In this document: positions 39,177 to 48,285 of the stretch, piece after piece
Numbering within the stretch: position 1 is the stretch's first letter
Layout of the letters: every line of letters starts with the position of its first letter
NCBI RefSeq assembly: GCF_003952425.1
Contig: NZ_CP034449.1
Location: 2,852,001 to 2,916,000 of the forward strand
DNA from: Mesorhizobium sp. M2A.F.Ca.ET.046.03.2.1
GTDB taxonomy: Bacteria; Pseudomonadota; Alphaproteobacteria; Rhizobiales; Rhizobiaceae
DNA length: 64,000 bases
Direction: 5' to 3'
Notes under the pieces: generated by a model
The model's input: only the letters and a program-made list of their open reading frames with translations
What the model was told of the DNA's origin: nothing
Databases searched by the model: none
Made by a program: the position numbers and the translations under genes

Positions 39177-40727
39177 TTGAACACCGTGCTGATCAACCCG
39201 CCGCATACCGCAATCGGCAGCCGCGTGCCCGACGACCATCTGCCGCCGCTCGGGCTGCTGGCGATCGGCGGCCCGCTGATCGATTCCGGCCACCAGGTTC
39301 GCCTCGTCGATGCCGAGTTTGGGCCGATGTCGCTTGCGGTGCTGGTCGATGATGCTCTGTGTGGCGATCCGGATCTCATCCTGATCGGCCATTCCGGCTC
39401 GACCTCGGCGCATCCGACCGCCTTGAAGATTGCCGAAATGATCAAGGCGCGCGCTCCGGGCGTCATCGTCATCTATGGCGGCGTGTTTCCGACCTATCAC
39501 TGGCGCGACATCCTGACCGCGACCGATGTCTTCGACTTCATCGTGCGCGGCGAGGGCGAGGCGACCGCGACGGCGCTGGTCGAGGCAATCGAGATGCGCC
39601 AGCCGGTGGGAAGTGTCGCCGGCATCGCCTATCGCGACGATCTCGGCCGCCCGGTCGCGACGCAGGCGGCAATGACCATTGCCGACCTCGATGCCTGGCG
39701 CGTCGGCTGGGAGCTGATCGATCATCGCCGCTATTCCTATTGGGGCGGCAAGCGCGCGGTGGTCATGCAGTTCTCGCGCGGTTGCCCGCATCTGTGCAAC
39801 TATTGCGGCCAGCGCGGCTTCTGGACCCGCTGGCGCCATCGCGACCCGGTCAAATTCGCCAGGGAGATCGCCTGGCTGCATCGCGAGCACGGCGTCGAGC
39901 TGGTGAATCTGGCGGATGAGAATCCGACCTCCTCGAAGAAGGCCTGGCGCGCCTTTTTGCACGCCATGATCGCCGAGAACGTGCCGGTGCTGATCGTCGG
40001 CTCGACCCGCGCCGACGACATCGTGCGCGACGCCGATATCCTCCACCTTTACCGCAAGGCCGGTGTCATCCGCTGGCTGCTCGGCATGGAAAACACCGAC
40101 GAAGAAACGCTGTCGTTGATCCGCAAGGGTGGCAGCACCAAGTCGGACCGCGAAGCGATCCGGCTGCTTCGCCGGCACGGGATATTGTCGATGGCGACCT
40201 GGGTGGCCGGCTTCGAGGACGAGACCTTGCGCGATCTCTGGCGCGGCTTCCGCCAGCTCATCGCCTATGATCCCGACCAGATCCAGGCGCTCTATGTCAC
40301 GCCGCACCGCTGGACGCCGTTCTTCCGCATCGCTGCCGATCGCAAGGTGATCCAGAAGGACGTGCGCCTCTGGGATTACAAGCACCAGGTGCTGGCGATG
40401 ACCCGGCTGAGACCGTGGATGCTGTTCTTCGCCGTCAAGCTCATCGAGGTCGCCGTGCAGTCGCGGCCGAAGGCGATGGCGCGCATCCTCTTCCACCCCG
40501 ATCCGGGGCAGCGGCATTCGATGCGCTGGTACACCAAGATGGGCCGCCGCGTCTGGTTCCGCGAGGTGTGGGGTTTTCTCGCCCGTGATCGCCGGGTCAC
40601 GGACGGCCCGACGCTCGCCGAATTCTGGGGCGCGCCGCAGGACGCCGAGGAGGAATCAATGATCGTCCGGCGTCCGGTGAGAAAGCCGGCCGCAATTATC
40701 GAAGACCAGAGAAGATTAGCTGGCTAA
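39177..40727 (+). CDS. B12-binding radical SAM protein, BchE-like
   Basis: A 516-residue protein. The N-terminal part (1-140) resembles a cobalamin-binding domain but lacks an obvious DxHxxG. The radical SAM core (about 190-400) has C203, C207 and C210 in RGCPHLCNYCGQRGFW, a CxxxCxxC cluster site. The closest type I recall is BchE, the anaerobic Mg-protoporphyrin ester cyclase, but no bacteriochlorophyll gene is nearby, so the substrate is unknown. TTG at 39177, 6 bases after GGAGG, is the best start. Convergent with argB. Confidence 0.78.
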   Translation: MNTVLINPPHTAIGSRVPDDHLPPLGLLAIGGPLIDSGHQVRLVDAEFGPMSLAVLVDDALCGDPDLILIGHSGSTSAHPTALKIAEMIKARAPGVIVIYGGVFPTYHWRDILTATDVFDFIVRGEGEATATALVEAIEMRQPVGSVAGIAYRDDLGRPVATQAAMTIADLDAWRVGWELIDHRRYSYWGGKRAVVMQFSRGCPHLCNYCGQRGFWTRWRHRDPVKFAREIAWLHREHGVELVNLADENPTSSKKAWRAFLHAMIAENVPVLIVGSTRADDIVRDADILHLYRKAGVIRWLLGMENTDEETLSLIRKGGSTKSDREAIRLLRRHGILSMATWVAGFEDETLRDLWRGFRQLIAYDPDQIQALYVTPHRWTPFFRIAADRKVIQKDVRLWDYKHQVLAMTRLRPWMLFFAVKLIEVAVQSRPKAMARILFHPDPGQRHSMRWYTKMGRRVWFREVWGFLARDRRVTDGPTLAEFWGAPQDAEEESMIVRRPVRKPAAIIEDQRRLAG

Positions 40728-40770
40728 AGGCAAGTTCACCGTTTGCAGAAACAACGAACTCGCGCGCTCT

Positions 40771-41635
40771 TTACGGAACGATCAGCGTGCCGGCGCCGTG
40801 CTCGGTGAAGAGCTCCAGCAGCACCGAATGCGGCGTCTTGCCGTTGAGGATGACGACGCCCTCGACGCCGCGTTCGATCGCCTCGATGCAGGTCTCGACC
40901 TTCGGGATCATGCCGCCGGACACTGTGCCGTCCTTGATCAGCGCCTTGGCTTCGGCGACCGTCAGCTCGTCGATCAGCTTCTTGTTCTTGTCGAGCACGC
41001 CCGGCACGTCGGTGAGAAACAAGAGGCGCGAGGCGCGGCAGGCGCCGGCAATGGCGCCTGCAAACGTGCGGCGAGTCGCGGCGGGCCGACCGGCCAGCAC
41101 GGATCATTCCGAGCGCGCGAAGGTCGAGCAGCGTGCGGTCGACCTCGACCGGCTCGCCGACGAAGCCGAGATCCAGCACTCGCTCGATGTTGGAATCGGG
41201 GTCGATCATGGTCTTGCGCGCCTTTTCGGCGAACACCATGTTGCCGTCCTTGCCGCAAAGCCCGATCGCCCACTCGCCCTCGGCGTTGATCAGCGCCACG
41301 ATCTCCTTGTTGATCGAGCCGGCCAGCACCATCTCGACGATCTCGACCGTCTTCTGGTCGGTGACGCGCAGCCCGCCCTCGAACTTGGATTCGATGCCCA
41401 TCTTGGTCAGCATCGCCCCGATCTGCGGCCCGCCGCCATGCACGACGATCGGGTTGACGCCGGACTGTTTCAAGAGCGCGATGTCGCGGGCGAAGGCCTT
41501 GCCGAGCTCATGGTCGCCCATGGCATGGCCGCCATATTTCACCACCACTGTCTTGTTCTCGTAGCGCTGCATGTAAGGCAGCGCGCGCGAGAGCAGCGCG
41601 GCCTGCATTTCGGCGTTGGCGGCGACGTCCGTCAT
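40771..41635 (-). pseudogene. argB: Acetylglutamate kinase, interrupted by clustered indels
   Basis: The N-terminal two thirds (from [33 protein letters not shown]) and the C-terminal third ([45 protein letters not shown]) are well conserved but in different frames. Between about 41060 and 41130 the usual segment (LLARSEMIPVLAPV ... YNVNAD) is replaced by a shorter, frameshifted stretch missing roughly 25 bases. ArgB phosphorylates N-acetylglutamate in arginine synthesis. Either a consensus error or a true lesion. Confidence 0.85.
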
Positions 41636-41652
41636 CGGTATCGATCCCAGCT

Positions 41653-41700
41653 GAGCATGTCTCCCGAAAGTGGGTTCCGGTTTCGGGATGAAGACATGCT
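41653..41700. repeat. Dispersed repeat B, copy 4 (left half)
   Basis: GCATGTCTCCCGAAAGTGGG to GAAGACATGC matches the first half of the copy at 17040. It lies 17 bases upstream of the argB start codon. Confidence 0.75.
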
Positions 41701-41874
41701 TGAACATCAAGTCTTGATTGGCGGCCTCTTAGCGGGAATTGCCGCGAGCCGCAAACGGCTTTGCGGTCACAATGATGAAATCTGCCAATTCCCCGGCGCA
41801 GGGATTTTGACCGTTCGGCTATGTCTGCGTTGGCAGGCGGCATGCGGTTGAGATTGGCCGAAACGCCTAACCCA

Positions 41875-42060
41875 GTCGTCATCCACGGGCGGAGCAAGGA
41901 GCGTAGCGACGCGCGCAGACCCGAGGATCCATTCCGTGACATGCGGGCGCTGCTGCGGTGCAGAATTCTGTTCCGCTGCACTCTTCGATCAGGGTCACGG
42001 AATGGATTCCAGGGTCTCCGAGACGCCGCTGCGCGGCTGCTCCGCCCTGGAATGACGAGG
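41875..42060. repeat. Dispersed repeat D, copy 1 (composite palindromic element)
   Basis: The outer ends GTCGTCAT and ATGACGAG are inverted. Inside, GAGGATCCATTCCGTGAC and GCAGAATTCTGT match the element at 57287-57360, and GTCACGGAATGGATTCC is an inverted copy of the first. It looks like a nested set of palindromic intergenic repeats. Confidence 0.7.
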
Positions 42061-42191
42061 TTGGAAGGTTTCAGCCGATCTCCAGCTAGCGACACCCCGA
42101 TTCGTGAGATGCGTCGGGCCGGCCCGCGCCTGCTGGTGAACGACGCTTCCGCACCCGTTGCAATTAAATCGCAATCTTCTAATTTGCCGCC

Positions 42192-42731
42192 ATGGCGCCG
42201 CAGGACATCAGCAAGCTGATCGTCCGGACTTCGATGAAGGACCGGGCCGCGTTCGATCTGCTCTACAAGCAGACCAGCGCGAAACTTTTCGGTGTCTGCC
42301 TGCGTGTCTTGAGGGACAGGGGAGATGCGGAAGAAGCGCTGCAGGAGGTCTTCGTCAAGATATGGACGAAGGCGGACCGCTTCGCGGTTTCCGATCTGAG
42401 CCCGATTTCCTGGCTGGTGGCCATCGCGCGCAACCATGCGATCGATCGCATCCGGGCGCGGCGCGGTCCTTCCGCCAACATCGACGCGGTCCTCGACGTC
42501 GCCGATCCGGCACCGGGACCCGAGGCGATGGCTGTGGCGGGCGGCGAGGCCGTACGCATCCACCATTGCCTCGACGAACTTGAAGAAGACCGGGCGGCGG
42601 CCGTCCGGGGCGCCTATTTGAACGGCGAAAGCTATGCCGAGCTGGCGGAGCGCTTCAAGGTTCCGCTGAACACGATGCGGACCTGGCTGCGGCGAAGCCT
42701 GCTCAAACTGAGGGAATGCCTGGAAAGATGA
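42192..42731 (+). CDS. ECF-type RNA polymerase sigma factor (SigK-like)
   Basis: A 179-residue sigma factor. Region 2 is seen in AAFDLLYKQTSAKLFGVCLRVL and EEALQEVFVKIWTKA; region 4 in SYAELAERFKVPLNTMRTWLRRSLLKLRECL. It overlaps the next gene, an RskA-type anti-sigma factor, by 4 bases (ATGA). In mycobacteria the SigK-RskA pair controls fasciclin-domain proteins, and a fasciclin gene lies just downstream here. No ribosome-binding site is clear before the ATG. Confidence 0.92.
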   Translation: MAPQDISKLIVRTSMKDRAAFDLLYKQTSAKLFGVCLRVLRDRGDAEEALQEVFVKIWTKADRFAVSDLSPISWLVAIARNHAIDRIRARRGPSANIDAVLDVADPAPGPEAMAVAGGEAVRIHHCLDELEEDRAAAVRGAYLNGESYAELAERFKVPLNTMRTWLRRSLLKLRECLER

Positions 42732-43450
42732 CACTGGCGGAAGACAACGGACCGGAACGCGGAGGCGACGACCTGCTCGCCGCCGAATACGTTCTCGGCG
42801 TTCTGCCAGCCGACGAACGGCAGATCGCGTCCCGCCGCATCGACACCGAGACGGCGTTCGCCCGCCTGGTCGATGCCTGGGAGGTCCATTTCGCGCCGAT
42901 GGCCGCCGCCTATGCCGCGGTCGAGCCGCCGGCGTCGGTCAAGGTGGCGATCGACCGGCGCCTCTTCGCGTCGACGGCTTCCACATCCGGCGCGCCCATT
43001 GGCAGCCTGTGGACAAGCCTTGCCTTCTGGCGCGGCCTCGCCGTCGCGGCCATTGCCGCCCTCGCTGTCTATGCCGCCCTGCCTTACGTCAATCCGCCGG
43101 TTCAGCCGCCCGGAACCAGGCTGGTCGCGTCGCTGGCCGCCGACAACAGCAACGTCAAATACCTCGCCGTCTATGACGCCGCCCGCCATGAGGTCGGCCT
43201 GTCGCTGGTCTCCGGCGATCACGCCGCCGGCAAGGACTTCGAGCTGTGGATGATCGAAGGCAAGAACGCGCCGGTCTCGATGGGCGTTATCCCCACCGGC
43301 CAGACCGCGCGCATGGCCGTTACCCCGGCTGTCCAGCAGAAGCTGGCGCAGGGCGCCGTGCTCGCCGTCAGCCTCGAGCCTTCGGGCGGTTCGCCGACCG
43401 GCCAGCCGACCGGCCCTGTCGTCGCCGCGGGTGACCTGAAGGGCATCTGA
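42728..43450 (+). CDS. Anti-sigma factor, RskA family
   Basis: A 240-residue single-pass membrane protein. The cytoplasmic N-terminal zinc-less anti-sigma domain (LLAAEYVLGVLPADER) is followed by a transmembrane helix (about 100-118) and a periplasmic RskA domain with FELWMIEG and VSMGVIPTG. It should hold the sigma factor at the membrane until an envelope signal triggers release. ATG at 42728 follows GGAAAG; an ATG at 42716 is also in frame. Confidence 0.92.
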   Translation: MTLAEDNGPERGGDDLLAAEYVLGVLPADERQIASRRIDTETAFARLVDAWEVHFAPMAAAYAAVEPPASVKVAIDRRLFASTASTSGAPIGSLWTSLAFWRGLAVAAIAALAVYAALPYVNPPVQPPGTRLVASLAADNSNVKYLAVYDAARHEVGLSLVSGDHAAGKDFELWMIEGKNAPVSMGVIPTGQTARMAVTPAVQQKLAQGAVLAVSLEPSGGSPTGQPTGPVVAAGDLKGI

Positions 43451-43665
43451 TCCCCGCTTCGGCATAATCACGCCTATAAAGACCAATCGCAGTTTATCCT
43501 ATTTCTGCCGAAGGCAGGGAAAGTCTGCCGACGTCATGAGCGGCGCGGATCAAATAAACCGCATGAAGAAAAAATCTTGCGACGGGCGTGAAACTAGATT
43601 TTCGGCGCACCCGTATCTCCTCACGTTCCCAAGAATGGGAAAAACAACCCGAGGAGACTGACACA

Positions 43666-44220
43666 ATGCGTAAACTCGCCACGCTTTTGCTCGCCTCTAC
43701 GCTCGGCCTTTCCGCGCTCGGCGCCGCTGCCTATGCCAATCCGATGGTCGGCGGCGCGCCGATGTACGCCAAGAAGAACATCATCGAGAACGCCGTCAAT
43801 TCGAAGGACCACACCACGCTGGTCGCCGCCGTCAAGGCTGCCGGCCTGGTCGACACGCTGCAGGGCGCCGGTCCGTTCACCGTCTTCGCGCCGACCAACG
43901 AAGCCTTCGCGGCGCTGCCCGCCGGCACGGTCGACACGCTGCTCAAGCCCGAGAACAAGGACAAGTTGACCAAGGTGCTGACCTGCCATGTCGTCGCCGC
44001 CAAGGCCTTGGCCGCCGACGTGGCCAAGATGGCGAAGGCCGATGGCGGCGCCCACCAGGTCAAGACCGTCGGCGGCTGCGAGCTGACGCTGAAAGCCGAG
44101 AAGGGCAAGGTCACCGTCACCGACGAGAACGGCAATGTCGCCCACGTCACCATCGCCGATGTCCGCCAGTCGAACGGCGTCATCCACGTCATCGACAAGG
44201 TTCTCTTGCCGAAGATGTAA
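43666..44220 (+). CDS. Secreted fasciclin (FAS1) domain protein
   Basis: A 184-residue protein. A signal peptide (1-24, ending AAYA|N) precedes one FAS1 domain: KKNIIENAVNSKDHTTLVAAVKAAGL, GPFTVFAPTNEAFAALP, and VIHVIDKVLLP at the end. FAS1 proteins mediate adhesion; Nex18 of Sinorhizobium meliloti, a related protein, is needed for effective symbiosis. GAGGAG precedes the ATG. It follows the sigma/anti-sigma pair and is a likely target of that sigma factor. Confidence 0.95.
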   Translation: MRKLATLLLASTLGLSALGAAAYANPMVGGAPMYAKKNIIENAVNSKDHTTLVAAVKAAGLVDTLQGAGPFTVFAPTNEAFAALPAGTVDTLLKPENKDKLTKVLTCHVVAAKALAADVAKMAKADGGAHQVKTVGGCELTLKAEKGKVTVTDENGNVAHVTIADVRQSNGVIHVIDKVLLPKM

Positions 44221-44420
44221 CGAAGCGGGCCTGGCCGGCGAAGACATGGCTGAGCGCCGGCCGCGACATCCAAGATCCGCGCCGCCGGCAAGGGTGTGCT
44301 CCGCGCCGTCCCGCAAGGGCGGCGCGGAACTGCATCACCAAGACGAACGGATGGGGCGTCACCGGCTTTTGATTTCCGGGCCGGGCTCTATCTTGGCAAA
44401 ATGCGTCAGGAGGAACGGCC

Positions 44421-44924
<504 letters not shown>

Positions 44925-44950
44925 GCGGTCCCCCGGCGCCAACACAGCTC

Positions 44951-45149
44951 AATCGCATAGGGTAGCGCCGCCCCCTCATCCGGCCGCTTCGCGGCCACCT
45001 TCTCCCCCAGGGGAGAAGAGATTGGCGCCGGCGCCGACAGTCTCCTCTCCCCTCGGGGGTCCGAAGGACGGGCGAGATCCGTGGCTCGCCCCGGAATGGT
45101 CAGCCGAGTGAAGCGGAGGCTGGGTGAGGGGGAGCGCCCTATGCGATTT
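44951..45149. mobile_element. MITE-like element with terminal inverted repeats
   Basis: About 199 bases bounded by inverted ends: AATCGCATAGGG... at the left and ...CCCTATGCGATT at the right, continuing inwards as CCCCCTCATCC / GGGTGAGGGGG. No coding capacity. The internal part (CGGCCGCTTCGCGGCCACC, TCTCCCCAGGGGAGA-like) is rich in small hairpins. It fills most of the 304-base gap between msrB and the efflux gene. A non-autonomous element is the likely explanation. Confidence 0.55.
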
Positions 45150-45160
45150 CTCCAAAAGAA

Positions 45161-45194
45161 TGACCCCGGAAATCGTCGCCGATTTCCGGGGTCA
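45161..45194 (-). terminator. Terminator of the emrB-like gene
   Basis: Perfect 15-base-pair stem (45161-45175 with 45180-45194) and a 4-base loop. On the minus strand it is followed by TTCTTTTGG. It lies 34 bases after the stop codon of the efflux gene. Confidence 0.8.
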
Positions 45195-45228
45195 CATGTT
45201 GAGGAGACCAGGCGGGGGTTCCGGCTCC

Positions 45229-46842
45229 TCAATGGCCTCCGCCGCCACCGCCGCCCTGCTGGGCCGGCTTGTTGATGAACAGCACGAAGAATCCAAGCGA
45301 GGCGAACAGCACGGTCAGCATCATGAACACGTCCATGAAGGACAAGAGCGCCGCCTGCTGGTGCACCATGCCCGACAGTTTCGACATCGCCGCGCTGCCC
45401 GCGTCGAGGCCCGCGGTCTGCTCGAAGTTCAGCGTCATGTTCTGCAGCTTGGTCTGTGCGGCCTGGCTGCCCCACTGCACATGCTCGGCAAGCCGCGCAT
45501 AGTGGAAAGCGTTGCGGTCGATCAGCACCGTGTTGATCAGCGCGAGGCCCACGGCACCGCCGAGATTGCGGGTCAGGTTGAATAGGCCGGACGCATTCTT
45601 CAGCCGTTCCGGCGGCAAAGTGCCGAGCGCGATGTTGTTGATCGGCACCATGCACAGCATCATCGAGCAGCCGCGCAGGATCTGCGGGATCAAGAGTTCG
45701 TAGAAATCCCAGTCGGCGGTGAGATGCGTCATCCACCAGGTGCCGGTGGCGAAGCCGGCGAAGCCGATCATCATCATCAGCCTGAGATCGATCTTGTTCG
45801 ACAGGATGCCGGCGACCGGCGCGGTGAAGAACATCGCCAGGCCGCTGACGAACAGCGCCTCGCCGATCATCATCGAATCGTAGCCGCGGATGCGTCCCAG
45901 GAACACCGGATAGAGGTAGGTGAGCCCGTAAAGGCCGATGCCGACGACGAAGGAGAACAGCGAACCGAAGGCGAAGTTGATGTTGCTGAAGGCCCTCAGG
46001 TCGACGATCGGCTCCTCGGCGGTGAAGACGCGCCAGAAGAAGATGACGCCGCCTATGGTCATGATGATGGCGCAGGCAAACACGGCCGGCTCCTGCAGCC
46101 AGTCATGGTTCGGGCCTTCCTCCAGCACATATTCCATGCAGCCGAGGAAGGCGGCCATGCCGGCCAGGCCCCACCAGTCGAACTTGGAGAACAGCTTCAG
46201 GTTGGGCTTGTCGAAATCGATCAGCGCCCAGGCGGCAGTCGCCACCAAAATGCCGGGCACGACATTGATCAGGAACAGCCAGTGCCAGGACATGGCATGG
46301 CTGATATAGCCGCCGACCGTCGGGCCGATCGTCGGCGCCAGCGTCGCCACCAGGCCGATCATCGGCGAGACGACGGCGCGCTTGGAAGGCGGGAAGATGG
46401 TGAAGGCGGCTGCGAACACGCTGGGGATCATGCCGCCGCCGATGAAACCCTGGATGGCGCGGTAGACGATCATCTGGTCGATATTGGTGGCCGTCGCTGC
46501 CAGCGCGCTGGCAGCGGTGAAGCCGGCGGCCGCGGCGGTAAACAGCACGCGCGTCGACAGCATGCGGCTGAGGAAGCCCGACAGCGGGATCATCACCACC
46601 TCGGCGATCAGATAGGCGGTCTGCACCCACGGGATCTCATCGGAGCTGGCGCTGAGCCCGGCCTGGATTTCCGACAGCGATGCCGAGACGATTTGGATGT
46701 CGAGGATCGCCATGAACATGCCGAACACCATCGCCAGGAAGGCGATGACGCGGCGCACCGGCATATGGTCCGCGGGCAGGGCCGGCGCGGCGGCTGCCGG
46801 ACGTGCGGGCATTGATCCTGCGGTGATGGTTGCGGTTGCCAT
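45229..46842 (-). CDS. DHA2-family MFS multidrug transporter (EmrB-like), system 1
   Basis: A 537-residue permease with 14 predicted helices and MFS segments such as MAILDIQIVSASLSEIQAGL, GPTVGGYISHAMSWHWLFLINVVPG and GLFNLTRNLGGAVGLALINT. The C-terminus is a Gly run. It pairs with the membrane-fusion protein encoded 118 bases upstream to pump compounds across both membranes with TolC-type help. AGGAGG precedes the ATG. Confidence 0.93.
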   Translation of the reverse strand: MATATITAGSMPARPAAAAPALPADHMPVRRVIAFLAMVFGMFMAILDIQIVSASLSEIQAGLSASSDEIPWVQTAYLIAEVVMIPLSGFLSRMLSTRVLFTAAAAGFTAASALAATATNIDQMIVYRAIQGFIGGGMIPSVFAAAFTIFPPSKRAVVSPMIGLVATLAPTIGPTVGGYISHAMSWHWLFLINVVPGILVATAAWALIDFDKPNLKLFSKFDWWGLAGMAAFLGCMEYVLEEGPNHDWLQEPAVFACAIIMTIGGVIFFWRVFTAEEPIVDLRAFSNINFAFGSLFSFVVGIGLYGLTYLYPVFLGRIRGYDSMMIGEALFVSGLAMFFTAPVAGILSNKIDLRLMMMIGFAGFATGTWWMTHLTADWDFYELLIPQILRGCSMMLCMVPINNIALGTLPPERLKNASGLFNLTRNLGGAVGLALINTVLIDRNAFHYARLAEHVQWGSQAAQTKLQNMTLNFEQTAGLDAGSAAMSKLSGMVHQQAALLSFMDVFMMLTVLFASLGFFVLFINKPAQQGGGGGGGH

Positions 46843-46960
46843 GTCATGGCCTCCTTAAGCAATTCTCGAAGACAAGCGCGTGGCGCTCCGGAATTGCGTC
46901 GAAACGGATAAAGCAGGCTGGGCGGCTCGGCGCTCGATTGGCCACCGAACCGCCCCCCAA

Positions 46961-48154
46961 TCAGTTGGTCGTCGGGGCCGGCGCGGTACGGCTGTCGACG
47001 GCGACGACGACGCTGAGGCCGGCGCGCAGCTTGCCGGTCTTCAAGACGTCGGCCGGCACGTCGATGCGCACGGGCACGCGCTGCACCACTTTGGTGAAGT
47101 TGCCGGTGGCGTTTTCCGGCGGCAACAGCGAGAACACCGCGCCCGAAGCCGGCGCCAGCGAGGAGACCGTGCCTTCGAAGCTCTGGCCGTCGATCGCGTC
47201 GACGGTGATGCGGACCTTCTCGCCGGGCACCATGCGGCCGAGCTGCGTCTCCTTGAAGTTGCCGACGATGTAGAGCTTGTCCATCGGCACGACGACGGCA
47301 AGCTTCTGGCCGGGGCTGACGAGGTCGCCCTGCTCGACCGAGCGGTTGCCGACGACGCCGTCATAGGGCGCCTTCAGCACGGTGAAGGAGAGGTCGCGCT
47401 GGGCCTTGTCGCGGGTGAGCTGCAGCGAGGCGAGCGTCGAGGCCGATTCCGCGCGCTGGGCTTTCAGAACGCCGATATTGGCCTGCGCCGCGGCGATCTG
47501 CGCATCGGCGCCGACAAGCGCCGCCTTGGCCTGGTCGAGCGCGGTCTGGGCGTCGTCGAGCTGCGCCTGCGTGCCGACATGGGTCTTGAGCAGTTGCGCG
47601 GCGCGCACCTGGGCGCGGCCGGCATTGTCGGCGGCGGCCTGGTCGGCGACCTTCTGCGCCTCGGCCTGCGACAGCGAGGCCTGCGCGGCCTTGGTCTGCG
47701 CGTCGATGCGGTCGAGCGTCTTCGCCAGCGTGGCGATCTGCGCTTCGGCCTGGGCGACGGCTATTCTGTAGTCGCCATTGTCGATGACGAACAGCGGATC
47801 GCCGGCCTTGACCTGCTGGTTCTCGCTCACCAGCACCTTGTCGATATAACCGGAGATTTTCGGCGACACGAACGACATGTCGGCCTGGACATAGGCGTCG
47901 TCGGTGGAGATCATGAACCGGCCGTCGGTCCAGTAGTTATAGCCATAGTAGGAACCGGCGCCGAGCAGGGCGAGGCCGATGACCGGCAAAAGGAAAGAGC
48001 GCACCGAACGCTTCTTCTTGGCGGGTGCTTCACCCGCGGGCGCGGCAACCGGGGCGGCGGGCTGGACAGGGATTTCCGGAGCCTCGGTCGACGGTTGGAC
48101 CTTGGCGTTGGGAAACGTGCGGACTTCGGCGGTGGCGGGCGCGTTGGAGGACAT
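46961..48154 (-). CDS. HlyD-family membrane fusion protein (EmrA-like), system 1
   Basis: A 397-residue adaptor: Pro/Ala-rich cytoplasmic N-terminus, one transmembrane helix (about 52-72), lipoyl halves around TDDAYVQADMSFVSPKISGYI and VLKAPYDGVVGNRSV, and a long coiled-coil hairpin of Ala/Gln-rich repeats between them. It links the EmrB-like pump to an outer-membrane channel. It is the first gene of the operon; the divergent TetR gene and two operators lie upstream. Confidence 0.92.
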   Translation of the reverse strand: MSSNAPATAEVRTFPNAKVQPSTEAPEIPVQPAAPVAAPAGEAPAKKKRSVRSFLLPVIGLALLGAGSYYGYNYWTDGRFMISTDDAYVQADMSFVSPKISGYIDKVLVSENQQVKAGDPLFVIDNGDYRIAVAQAEAQIATLAKTLDRIDAQTKAAQASLSQAEAQKVADQAAADNAGRAQVRAAQLLKTHVGTQAQLDDAQTALDQAKAALVGADAQIAAAQANIGVLKAQRAESASTLASLQLTRDKAQRDLSFTVLKAPYDGVVGNRSVEQGDLVSPGQKLAVVVPMDKLYIVGNFKETQLGRMVPGEKVRITVDAIDGQSFEGTVSSLAPASGAVFSLLPPENATGNFTKVVQRVPVRIDVPADVLKTGKLRAGLSVVVAVDSRTAPAPTTN

Positions 48155-48181
48155 GGGTATCTCTCTGGATGTCAGTCATAC

Positions 48182-48198
48182 TGAACCGTTCGGTTCGA
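48182..48198. promoter_or_regulatory. TetR operator 1
   Basis: TGAACC-GTTC-GGTTCGA is an inverted repeat with a 4-base centre, near the start of the fusion-protein gene. The second copy is at 48245-48262. Confidence 0.65.
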
Positions 48199-48244
48199 AT
48201 TGGTGATTGACATAGCGCGGAAAGAGGACCATATCAAGAGGAAA

Positions 48245-48262
48245 TCGAACCGAGTGGTTCGA
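48245..48262. promoter_or_regulatory. TetR operator 2
   Basis: TCGAACC-GAGT-GGTTCGA is a perfect inverted repeat with the same arms as operator 1, centred 63-64 bases away. It lies 24 bases before the TetR start codon, which suggests that the regulator controls both itself and the efflux operon. Confidence 0.7.
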
Positions 48263-48285
48263 AATATTTTCAAGGAATGACTTCC

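Larger units (their letters stand above)
41636..42191. other. Gap between argB and the ECF sigma gene
   Basis: This 556-base gap is largely repeat: half of element B (41653-41700) and the composite palindromic element D (41875-42060). The remaining 130 bases before the sigma gene presumably contain its promoter. I see no gene. Confidence 0.6.

Noticed and set aside
42136..43617. GTGAAC...CACCCGTTG before the sigma gene and GTGAAAC...CACCCGTATC before the FAS1 gene as a shared ECF promoter
   Set aside because: The two have different spacing (by about 4 bases), which an ECF sigma factor would not tolerate, so the shared letters may be chance.
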